Assembly (NCBI GenBank): GCA_945861295.1
Contig: CAMAUF010000035.1
Span: 1 to 11,493, forward strand
DNA: 11,493 bases
Source of the DNA: a bacterium
GTDB lineage: Bacteria > Chloroflexota > Dehalococcoidia > Tepidiformales > Tepidiformaceae
Direction of reading: 5' to 3'
Shown one piece after another: positions 1 through 6,900 of the stretch. Below the pieces are notes generated by a model that saw nothing but the letters and a program-made list of their open reading frames with translations, was not told the DNA's origin and did no database searches. The position numbers and the translations under genes were made by a program. How positions within the stretch are numbered: the stretch's first letter is position 1; each line of letters begins with the position of its first letter.

Positions 1-5
1 CTACG

Positions 6-734
6 ATGCCGAAGCCCGACTACACAAGCCTCAAGTTCCCGCCTCCCCCGGCCCACCGGCCCTATGTGATCGCCAACATGGTCGCCTCCGTCGATGGGCG
101 CTCCATCGTCGATGGTACGGAGCAGGGCCTCGGCTCGAAGGACGACCAGCGGCTCATGCGCGAACTCCGCGTCCACGCGGACGTGATTCTGACCGGCGCG
201 GGCACCCTCCGCGCCACCGGCGCCTCGCCGCGCCTCGGCGACCAGCTACTCGAACAGCTCCGCATCGACCGCGGCAAGCCGCGCTTCGCCACCAGCGCCG
301 TTATGTCCCGTTCAGGCGAACTGCCGCTGGATCGCATCTTCTTCACGGCACGCGACTTCGAAGCCATCGTCTATCTTTCAGAAGCGACGACCGAAGAACG
401 CGCGCGAGCCATCGCAGCGACGGGCCGCCCGGTGGTGCGGGTGCCGCACGGCGAGGAGGTTGGCGCGATGCTCCGTCACATGCGCGACGAACTCGGCGCA
501 CAGCTCGTCCTTTGCGAAGGCGGCGCGGCGCTCAACGGCGCCATGCTGGCCGCGGGCGCTATCGACGAACTCTTCCTCACGCTCGGCCCGGTGCTCGCGG
601 GCGGGGCCGCGTCGAGCCCGATCATCGCCGGTTCCGGTCTGGCGGCGCGGGCCACGCTCCGCCCACTGCGCCTGCTGCATGCCATCCCAAACGCGGACAC
701 GGGCGAGGTCTATCTCCGCTACGCCTGCTTGTAG
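6..734 (+). CDS. Stand-alone RibD C-terminal-domain reductase (pyrimidine reductase family)
   Basis: The 242-residue product is a dihydrofolate-reductase-fold protein of the RibD_C family. Members use NADPH to reduce the ribosylamino-pyrimidine intermediate of riboflavin synthesis or related substrates. Visible family motifs are the N-terminal strand RPYVIANMVASVDG (residues 18-31), the nucleotide-loop stretch ADVILTGAGTLRATG (about 59-73) and the C-terminal block LCEGGAALNG...DELFLTLGPVLAGG (about 168-199). The N-terminal zinc deaminase domain of bifunctional RibD is absent from the visible part, and the length matches single-domain members. Only five bases precede the ATG and the preceding codon is open, so the true start could lie upstream and no ribosome binding site can be judged. 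No other rib gene is visible, so a role in riboflavin synthesis is inferred only from the fold. It could instead reduce another substrate. It converges on the next gene with a 20-base gap. Confidence 0.85.
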   Translation: MPKPDYTSLKFPPPPAHRPYVIANMVASVDGRSIVDGTEQGLGSKDDQRLMRELRVHADVILTGAGTLRATGASPRLGDQLLEQLRIDRGKPRFATSAVMSRSGELPLDRIFFTARDFEAIVYLSEATTEERARAIAATGRPVVRVPHGEEVGAMLRHMRDELGAQLVLCEGGAALNGAMLAAGAIDELFLTLGPVLAGGAASSPIIAGSGLAARATLRPLRLLHAIPNADTGEVYLRYACL

Positions 735-754
735 AGGCACGCCTGAGGGCCCAG

Positions 755-1378
755 TTACCGCTCGTGCGGATGCGGCACGGGCAAGCGAAGGTCCCAGACG
801 CGGCCTGCGAGCGCGATGGTGCTCGCGGCGACGATGCCCAGCGCCGTCGCCGCCGGTTCAGACACGTCCGCCAGCGACCACGCGATCGCGCCGCCGATAG
901 CGGCCGCCGTGGCGTTCACCTCGGTCCAAAGCACCGCTGGCAGCCGCATCGCGAGCAGGTCGCGGATAACGCCGCCGCCGGTCGCGGTCAGGATCGCGAG
1001 CAGCGCCGCCGGTACCAGCCCGAGTCCGGCCTGTTCAGCCGCGAACGCGCCAGCGACGGCGAACGCGCCCAGCCCGCCGCAGTCCGCTAGCGCGACCAAC
1101 CCTTTCGGCAACCGCCGCCCCGCAACCGCGAGCAAGGTGGCGGCGGCTACGGCCCCGAGCGCCCAGAACAGGTAGTCGTCGCGTTCGAATGCGAACGGCA
1201 CCTCGCCGAGCAACATGTCGCGCACGATGCCGCCCCCGAGAGCCGTGACGAGCCCCATGACGAGGAGGCCGAAGATGTCCATGCGCCGGCTGACGCCCAC
1301 TTCCACTCCCGCGATCGCGAACGCGACGATGCCCGCCCGGTCCAACAGCGCAACCCAATCGGCATCGTTAATCTCCAT
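755..1378 (-). CDS. TRIC-type (YicG/UPF0126) membrane protein
   Basis: The product is a 207-residue, very hydrophobic integral membrane protein. It has the internal duplication typical of the bacterial TRIC cation channel family: two related halves, each with a GGG(I/V)(V/I)RD signature, at residues 48-54 and 134-140. Each signature is followed by a short Leu-rich stretch and a Pro (P61 and P147). Six to seven membrane segments are plausible, for example around 10-28, 36-52, 70-86, 94-115, 120-133, 155-170 and 176-192. Family members are trimeric potassium-permeable channels in the inner membrane, but the physiological role in bacteria is unclear. The frame is open upstream to 1579, but that extension is Arg- and Pro-rich and unlike the family. 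I therefore chose the ATG at 1378, which gives the usual length of about 205. Only a weak purine run precedes it. The gene is divergent from the toxin-antitoxin module at 1573. Confidence 0.85.
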   Translation of the reverse strand: MEINDADWVALLDRAGIVAFAIAGVEVGVSRRMDIFGLLVMGLVTALGGGIVRDMLLGEVPFAFERDDYLFWALGAVAAATLLAVAGRRLPKGLVALADCGGLGAFAVAGAFAAEQAGLGLVPAALLAILTATGGGVIRDLLAMRLPAVLWTEVNATAAAIGGAIAWSLADVSEPAATALGIVAASTIALAGRVWDLRLPVPHPHER

Positions 1379-1428
1379 CGAGATCCATGATACGTGCAGA
1401 CGGTGGCGCTTTGACGGCGAATTTGTAG

Positions 1429-1452
1429 CGGGCGGCCTGTTCCTGCCGCCCG
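1429..1452. repeat. Inverted repeat in the divergent intergenic region
   Basis: Bases 1429-1436 (CGGGCGGC) pair perfectly with 1445-1452 (GCCGCCCG) across an 8-base loop. The right arm also takes part in a second hairpin, CGCCC-GTTT-GGGCG (1447-1460), so the two folds exclude each other. A further perfect inverted repeat, GCGGCC-TGCG-GGCCGC, lies at 1492-1507. The region separates two divergent genes and should hold both promoters. On the minus strand the first hairpin falls 51-74 bases upstream of the TRIC start. There is no clear T-tract for a terminator. Function is unknown, and high G+C makes chance hairpins common. Confidence 0.35.
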
Positions 1453-1559
1453 TTTGGGCGAGCGTCCGCCAAACTAGCCCCGAGAGAGGCGGCGGCCTGC
1501 GGGCCGCTGAGCGGCGCGAAGCTGGCCATCGCCGCCCTCGTGGCCGTACGATCGTGGTT

Positions 1560-1565
1560 GGAGGG
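1560..1565 (+). promoter_or_regulatory. Ribosome binding site deciding the antitoxin start
   Basis: GGAGGG is separated by 7 bases from the ATG at 1573. This selects 1573 over the in-frame upstream start at 1540 and over the later Met codon at 1588. Confidence 0.7.
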
Positions 1566-1572
1566 CGCCCGC

Positions 1573-1794
1573 ATGCCAACTAACCTGATGACCGAGCTGT
1601 TCACGAAGGCGAGCGCTCTGCCCGACGACCAGCAAGACCGGATCGCCGCGCGGGTGCTGGCCGAAATCGACGATGATCTGCGCTGGGATCGTGCCTTCGC
1701 CAAATCGCTTCCGGCGCTGGAGCGCCTTGCCGATCGTGTGCTCGCAGACCACCAGGCGGGCGAGACGGAGCAGCTTGATCCCGATTCCTTGTGA
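1573..1794 (+). CDS. Small type II antitoxin, module 1
   Basis: The product is a 73-residue acidic, helical protein. It resembles the small antitoxins paired with ParE/RelE-like toxins in Thermus, cyanobacteria and Chloroflexota. The pattern is a helix with LPDDQQDRIAARVLAEI (16-32), then RWDRAFAKS (37-45), a second helix with LERLADRVLADHQAG (49-63), and an Asp/Pro-rich tail ending LDPDSL. This layout (LP..(E/D)QD.(L/I)A....E, then W...FA.S...L..LA...L.....G) is familiar to me from that family; no search was run. It would bind and neutralise the toxin encoded immediately downstream and might bind its own promoter. I see no ribbon-helix-helix or HTH motif with certainty. The stop overlaps the toxin GTG by 4 bases (GTGA at 1791-1794), so translation is probably coupled. 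Confidence 0.8.
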   Translation: MPTNLMTELFTKASALPDDQQDRIAARVLAEIDDDLRWDRAFAKSLPALERLADRVLADHQAGETEQLDPDSL

Positions 1795-2060
1795 GGAACT
1801 ACCGGCACAAGGACTTCCGCAGGGCCTTTGACGCGCTACCCGTTCAGGTCCGCGTTGATGCTCGGAAGGCGTATCGTCAGTTTGCTTCCGATCCGTCTCA
1901 TCCTGGCCTCGAGTTCAAGCGCCTACAGGGCTCGCGCCACCTGTACTCAATCCGGGTGGGGCTCCACTATCGAGCCGTCGCGGTGAGAAGCCACGACGAG
2001 GTCGTCTGGTTGTGGATCGGTAGCCACGCAGACTACGACCAGTTTCTGCGCAGCCTCTGA
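1791..2060 (+). CDS. ParE/RelE-like toxin, module 1
   Basis: The product is an 89-residue basic protein of the RelE/ParE fold, beginning at a GTG that overlaps the antitoxin stop. Visible landmarks are the N-terminal helices (FRRAFDALPVQVRVDARKAY, 9-28), a Pro-rich turn (DPSHPGLEFKRL, 34-45) and the strands LYSIRVGLHYRAVAVR (51-66) and EVVWLWIGSHADYD (70-83). Basic and aromatic residues K43, R44, Y52, R55, Y60 and R61 lie where RelE-fold toxins place their active surface. Whether it cleaves ribosome-bound mRNA (RelE-like) or poisons gyrase (ParE-like) cannot be told from sequence. The ending WIGSHADYD..L is characteristic of this toxin subgroup. It would be co-transcribed with its antitoxin; a small hairpin follows 26 bases after the stop. 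Confidence 0.85.
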   Translation: MRNYRHKDFRRAFDALPVQVRVDARKAYRQFASDPSHPGLEFKRLQGSRHLYSIRVGLHYRAVAVRSHDEVVWLWIGSHADYDQFLRSL

Positions 2061-2086
2061 GATATGTGCGTAAGACTGACTCCCTG

Positions 2087-2104
2087 CCGAGCCACCGGGC
2101 TCGG
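2087..2104 (+). terminator. Hairpin after module 1
   Basis: CCGAGCC-ACCG-GGCTCGG is a perfect 7-bp stem with a 4-base loop, starting 26 bases after the toxin stop. No run of T follows, so it is at best a weak or factor-dependent terminator, or an mRNA 3' end stabiliser. Confidence 0.35.
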
Positions 2105-2392
2105 ACGCCAGGGCCAAGGCGCCGGCGCGTCCTTTGATGTGGGGGCGGCTCGTAGGAACCGTTACGGCGATGGGTGCTGATCGCGATCCCACCTCAAAAT
2201 GCTCGCCCGTTTCGCGCTTCGGGCAGCCGAACCGGCGCTCTCTGCCCCAATTGGCCCTGGGTGACGCGACTGCCTACGCCCAGCCCGGTACCCCGACACT
2301 CCGGCACCCGTTACCATGCGGACATCACCATTGCTGACCCGGGTCGCGGCGCTCTCCGTGGGCTGGCCCCGTGCGTCTGAACATCAACAAAA

Positions 2393-2397
2393 GAGGG
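2393..2397 (+). promoter_or_regulatory. Ribosome binding site deciding the ilvC start
   Basis: GAGGG lies 3 bases before the ATG at 2401, a short spacing. The alternative in-frame GTG at 2371 would add ten residues but has no purine-rich site upstream. Confidence 0.5.
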
Positions 2398-2400
2398 ACC

Positions 2401-3873
2401 ATGCCTGGCTTTTCGTCGTCTACTTTCGCCACCCAGCCCCTGCCGTTTGCCGGCGCCGATGAAACTATCGTCAAAGGCGGCCGCGCCCTCTTCAGCGACC
2501 TCGCGAAGGCGTTCGAAGGGGTTCGGCAAATCGGCGTGATCGGCTGGTCCTCTCAGGGGCCAGCGCAAGCCCAGAACCTGCGCGACTCGCTCGATGGCAC
2601 CGGCATCCGCGTCAAGGTCGGCCTCCGTGAAGGTTCGGCCTCGATGGCCGGCGCTGAAAAGGCCGGCTTCACCAAGGCCACCGGCACGCTGGGCGAGATG
2701 TACGCCGTTATCGCCGAATCTGACCTCGTCCTCCTCCTCATCGCCGACGCCGCCCAGGCGCAAGAGCACGAAGCGATCTTCGCGGCCCTGCGGCCTGGCG
2801 CGACCCTCGGCCTCTCGCACGGCTTCCTCGTCGGCCACCTCAAGAACATCGGCGCGAGCTTCCCGGCGAACATCAACGTCATCGGTGTCTGCCCCAAGGG
2901 CATGGGGCCCTCCGTGCGCCGCCTCTACGAGCAGGGCGCCGATGTCGATGGCGCGGGCATCAACTCCAGCTTCGCCGTCCATCAGGACGTCACGGGCCGG
3001 GCGACGGAGTTGGCGCTCGGATGGTCGGTCGCGCTCGGTTCCCCCTTCACCTTCCAAACGACGCTGGAGTCCGAATACCGCTCCGACATCTTCGGCGAGC
3101 GCGGCATCCTGCTCGGGGCCGTCCACGGCATCGTCGAAGTGCTGTACCGGCACTTCACCGCCGAGGGCATGGTCGCCGACGACGCCTTCATCAACTCCGT
3201 CGAAAGCATCACCGGCCCGATCAGCAAGATGATTTCGCATCATGGCATCCTTGCCGTCTCGGAATCGTTCGTGGGCGAGGAGAAGGAAGCGTTCGCGCGC
3301 GCCTACTCCGCCGCCTACCACCCGGCCTACGACATCCTTTGGGAGATCTACGACGAAGTCTCCTCCGGCAACGAGATCCGCAGCGTTGTGATGGCGAACC
3401 AGCGCTTCTCGCGCTACCCGATGGGCAAGATCGATGGGACGCCGATGTGGTCGGTGGGCGAACGGGTCCGGGCCCGACGCTCGACCTTCCAAGCGCCGAT
3501 CAACCCGGTCACGGCCGGCGTCTACATCGCGACGATGATGGCGCAGGTCGACCTCTTGAAGTCGAAGGGCCACCCGTATTCGGAGATCGCAAACGAGTCG
3601 ATCATCGAGGCGGTTGATTCGCTGAACCCCTACATGCACTTCAAGGGCGTCGCCTTCATGATCGACAACTGCTCCACCACCGCCCGCCTTGGCGCGCGCA
3701 AGTGGGCGCCGCGCTTCGACTACATCCTCATGCAGGTCGCGATGCCCCGCATCATCCGCGGCGAGGCCGCCGACGCCAACCTCATGCGCGACTTCGAAAG
3801 CAACACCATCCACGCCGTCCTCGCCAAATGCTCCGAACTCCGCCCGGCCGTCGACATCGCCGTGCTGGGGTAA
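2401..3873 (+). CDS. ilvC: Ketol-acid reductoisomerase, long class II plant-like form
   Basis: This 490-residue enzyme catalyses the Mg- and NADPH-dependent alkyl migration and reduction of acetolactate or acetohydroxybutyrate, the second common step of valine, leucine and isoleucine synthesis. It follows the plant chloroplast enzyme closely, including KQIGVIGW-like, VCPKGMGPSVRRLY, GINSSFAVHQDV, ALGSPFTF, FGERGILLGAVHGIVE and DNCSTTARLGARKWAPRFDYIL blocks. The predicted active site is complete: H140, K166, the metal ligands D229 and E233, and E395 and E399 of the second pair. H140, K166, D229 and E233 sit at a constant offset of 86 from the spinach residues I recall (226, 252, 315, 319). One oddity is the Rossmann glycine motif GWSSQG (48-53), which has Ser50 where GxGxxG expects Gly. 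The usual bacterial class I enzyme is only about 330 residues. No other branched-chain amino acid gene is adjacent. Confidence 0.95.
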   Translation: MPGFSSSTFATQPLPFAGADETIVKGGRALFSDLAKAFEGVRQIGVIGWSSQGPAQAQNLRDSLDGTGIRVKVGLREGSASMAGAEKAGFTKATGTLGEMYAVIAESDLVLLLIADAAQAQEHEAIFAALRPGATLGLSHGFLVGHLKNIGASFPANINVIGVCPKGMGPSVRRLYEQGADVDGAGINSSFAVHQDVTGRATELALGWSVALGSPFTFQTTLESEYRSDIFGERGILLGAVHGIVEVLYRHFTAEGMVADDAFINSVESITGPISKMISHHGILAVSESFVGEEKEAFARAYSAAYHPAYDILWEIYDEVSSGNEIRSVVMANQRFSRYPMGKIDGTPMWSVGERVRARRSTFQAPINPVTAGVYIATMMAQVDLLKSKGHPYSEIANESIIEAVDSLNPYMHFKGVAFMIDNCSTTARLGARKWAPRFDYILMQVAMPRIIRGEAADANLMRDFESNTIHAVLAKCSELRPAVDIAVLG

Positions 3874-3881
3874 AACTTGTC

Positions 3882-3895
3882 CCCGCCGCGGCGGG
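3882..3895 (+). terminator. GC palindrome after ilvC
   Basis: The 14-base perfect palindrome CCCGCCGCGGCGGG begins 9 bases after the ilvC stop and can fold as a 5-bp stem with a 4-base loop, followed by TTAG. The T-run is too short for a canonical terminator. Because the carboxylase gene has its own strong ribosome binding site 80 bases on, it could equally be a processing or attenuation hairpin. Confidence 0.3.
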
Positions 3896-3974
3896 TTAGC
3901 CCGAGCCGCGCGTTGGACTATCATCACCTGCCTCAGGCAAGGGGGATATCACGGCGACCCGTGACTCCAGAAAC

Positions 3975-3983
3975 GGGGAGGGG
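3975..3983 (+). promoter_or_regulatory. Strong ribosome binding site of the carboxylase gene
   Basis: GGGGAGGGG is placed 5 bases before the ATG at 3989. It fixes the start and suggests efficient translation. Confidence 0.75.
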
Positions 3984-3988
3984 ATCTT

Positions 3989-6900
3989 ATGGCCGACACT
4001 TCAGAATCGGTGCTGCTCAAGCGCGTCCTGATCGCCAACCGGGGCGAGATCGCGATCCGCATCGCCAAAGCCGCATCGGCGCTCGGGCTCGACTCCGTCG
4101 GCATTTATGCGCCCGCCGACGCGCTCGCCCTGCACACGCGATTTACCACGCAGATGCTGCCGATCGGCGTCAACGGCGCCGCCTCCACGGACCCGATCAG
4201 GCCCTACCTCGACGCCGCTGGCCTGGTGCGCGCGGCGAAGGACGGCGGCTGCGACGCCGTCCACCCAGGCTACGGCTTCCTCTCCGAAAACTCAGCCTTC
4301 GCGGCCCTTTGCGCCGCCGAAGGCTTGGTGTTCATCGGCCCGACGCCGGCCGTGCTTTCGCTCTTCGGCGACAAAGTCCGCGCACGGACATTCGCCCAGT
4401 CCATCGGCATCCCAGTCGTGCCCGGCAGCGCCGAGCCGGTCGGGACGGCCGCCGCCGCCGGCGCCTCAGCCGCCGCGCTGGGCTACCCGGTCATGCTCAA
4501 GGCAGCCGCGGGCGGCGGCGGGCGCGGCATGCGGCTGGTCGAAGGCCCTGCGGCGATGGCCGAGGCCTTCGAACGCTGCCAGAGCGAGGCGCAGGCCGCG
4601 TTTGGGGATGGCGCGCTCTTCGTCGAGAAACTGGTCGTCCGGCCCCGCCACATCGAAGTCCAAATCTTGGCCGATAGCTCCGGGCAAGTCGTCCACCTGC
4701 ACGAGCGGGACTGCTCGGTTCAGCAGCGCAATCAAAAGGTCGTCGAAATCGCGCCGGCGCCTGGCCTCGACGCCACGCTTCGCGTCCGCATTCTGTCGGA
4801 TGCTACGAAGCTGGCCCGTGCGTCCGGTTATGTTAACGCCGGCACCGTCGAGTTCCTGGTCACGCCCGAAACCGGCGAGCACTTCTTCATCGAATGCAAC
4901 CCGCGGCTTCAGGTCGAGCACACGGTGACGGAACAGGTGACGGGCATCGACATCGTCGAGGCGCAGTTCCGAATAGCGTCCGGCGCTTCCCTCGCGTCGA
5001 TGGGCCTCGCCAGCCAGGAGGCCGTCGGTCAGCCGCGCGGCTTCGCGATCCAGGCACGCGTGGTCGCTCAAGGGGCGGGTACGATCAGCGCCTACAAAGA
5101 ACCGTCCGGCCCGGGGGTCCGAGTCGACGCTTGCGGCTACCTCGGGTATGCCCCGCCGCCGGCCTTCGACCCGCTCCTCGCCAAGGTCATTGGCGCGTCG
5201 AATTCGTCCGGTTCGTTCGCCTCGGCGGCCGACCGCACCGCTCGCGCTCTGGAGGAGTTCCACCTCACGGGCTTGGCTACCAACCTCGGGCAGCTGCGGG
5301 CGATCCTGGCGCACCCCGGATTCCGCGGCGGCGACGCGAGGACGACTTTCCTCGCTGAACAGCCCGCGGTATCGACGGCGGCGCACGTCAACGGTCACGG
5401 CCCGCTGGCGCTCCTCGAAGCGGCAATCCCCGCAGGCCGGCCTAACGCGCCGGCCCTATCGAAGCCGTCGCTCGCCGTCGAACCCGGATTGCTCGGCGTC
5501 GCCTCTCCCCAGGCCGGGGTGGTCGTCGAGTTGCGCGCAAACGTGGGCGATATGGTGGCTGAAGGTGACGTCATCCTTGTCACAAGTGCCATGAAAATGG
5601 AGACGGTCATCGTCGCGCCTTGTTCAGGCGTGATCACAGCCGCCCAGCTTCTCGCCGTGGGCGATACGGTCGAGCCCGGGCAGGTCGTGGCCGTCATCGC
5701 GCCGGCCGCTGGCGCGGCATCGCGCGCGGCGATCCAGCCGCCCTTAGCGGCGGAAGAGAGTTGGGCGCCCGTGCTGGAGGCGGTCAGCACGCTCCAGTCG
5801 ATCGCCTACGCCCGATTCGTCCCCGGTTCGAAGGACCCTGGCGTTGTCCGTCAGCGCGCGCGCGGGAAGCTCACCTGCCGCGAGCGAATCGCCTTGCTGC
5901 TCGACGACGGCTCCTTCCGCGAAGTGGGCAGCGCCGCCGGCTTCGCGAGTTATGACGAGGATGGCCACATCGTCGACTTTACGCCCGCCAACCACGTCGG
6001 CGGCTGGGGCACGATCGCAGGCCGGACGGCCATCGTCTGCGCCGACGACTTCACCTCCCGCGGGGGCCATGCTGATGGGGCGATCGGCGCCAAGAGCGGC
6101 TATCTCGACCGGCTCTCCCTCGAATTGCTCGTGCCATCTGTGCGCCTGCTCGATGGCTCATCCGGCGGCGGCAGCGTCGCGGCCATGGTGCCCGCCCAAA
6201 AGAAAGACGGCGAAAGCAACGCCCAGGAGAGCAGCGGCGCCATCACGGCTGGCCGCCCGCGGGTCACCGGTGGGGGCGGCTCGTTCCTGCCCGGCCACTT
6301 GGGAAGCACCATGTTTGCCGAGCAGCTCACGACCGTGCCGGTGGTCAACGTCCTGCTCGGCAGCGTCGTGGGCATCGGCGCCGCCAAGGCGGTCCTCGGC
6401 CACTTCGCCGTCATGGTCCGCGACATCGCGCAGCTCTTCGTCGCGGGGCCGCCCGTGGTCAGCCACGCCATGGGCTACGACGTAACGAAGGAAGATCTTG
6501 GCGACTGGCGCATCCACTGCACCAACGGCTCGGTCGACAACCTGGCGGAGACGGAAGAAGAGGCCGCGGCGATGACGCGCAGCTTCCTTTCCTACCTGCC
6601 TTCCAACGTCTACGAGGCCCCGCCCGTCCTTCCCGCCAACCCCGGCGACCCTCCGGAACGGCGCGACGAAGAACTCTTCAGCCTCATCCCGCGCAAACGC
6701 ACCACGACCTTCGACATCCGCAAGGCGATCCGCCTGATGGCCGACGAGGGCTCGTTCTTCGAAGTCGGGCCACTCTGGGGGACAGACCAGGTGACCGGCT
6801 TCGTCCGCTTCAACGGCCACGCGCTCGGCGTCATCGCTTCGGACAGCCGGCACATCAACGGCGGCGCGTTGACGGCCGACGGCTGCAGCAAACTCACACG

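Larger units (their letters stand above)
2061..2400. other. 340-base gap between module 1 and ilvC
   Basis: I see no gene here. Short open frames on both strands encode low-complexity, Pro- and Arg-rich sequences without recognisable motifs. It should contain the ilvC promoter and leader, but I find no good -35/-10 pair, no T-box specifier or antiterminator signature, and no leader peptide rich in Ile, Val or Leu. Three short inverted repeats occur: 2087-2104 (7 bp), 2205-2209 with 2220-2224 (GCCCG/CGGGC) and 2257-2263 with 2277-2283 (7 bp including one G-U). None has a T-tract. Confidence 0.6.

Noticed and set aside
1379..1579. N-terminal extension of the TRIC protein
   Set aside because: The extra 67 residues are Arg- and Pro-rich, unlike the family, and overlap the divergent promoter region and the module 1 start.
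2061..2400. T-box, leader peptide or riboswitch in front of ilvC
   Set aside because: No antiterminator-like conserved bulge, no Ile/Val/Leu-rich short frame and no terminator T-tract was found; the hairpins seen are short and could be chance at this G+C.
2311..3927. 538-codon open frame on the minus strand opposite ilvC
   Set aside because: It lies antisense to a fully recognisable ilvC, has a biased Arg/Asp/Gly/Val composition without any motif, and is the usual result of GC-rich third positions keeping the opposite frame open.
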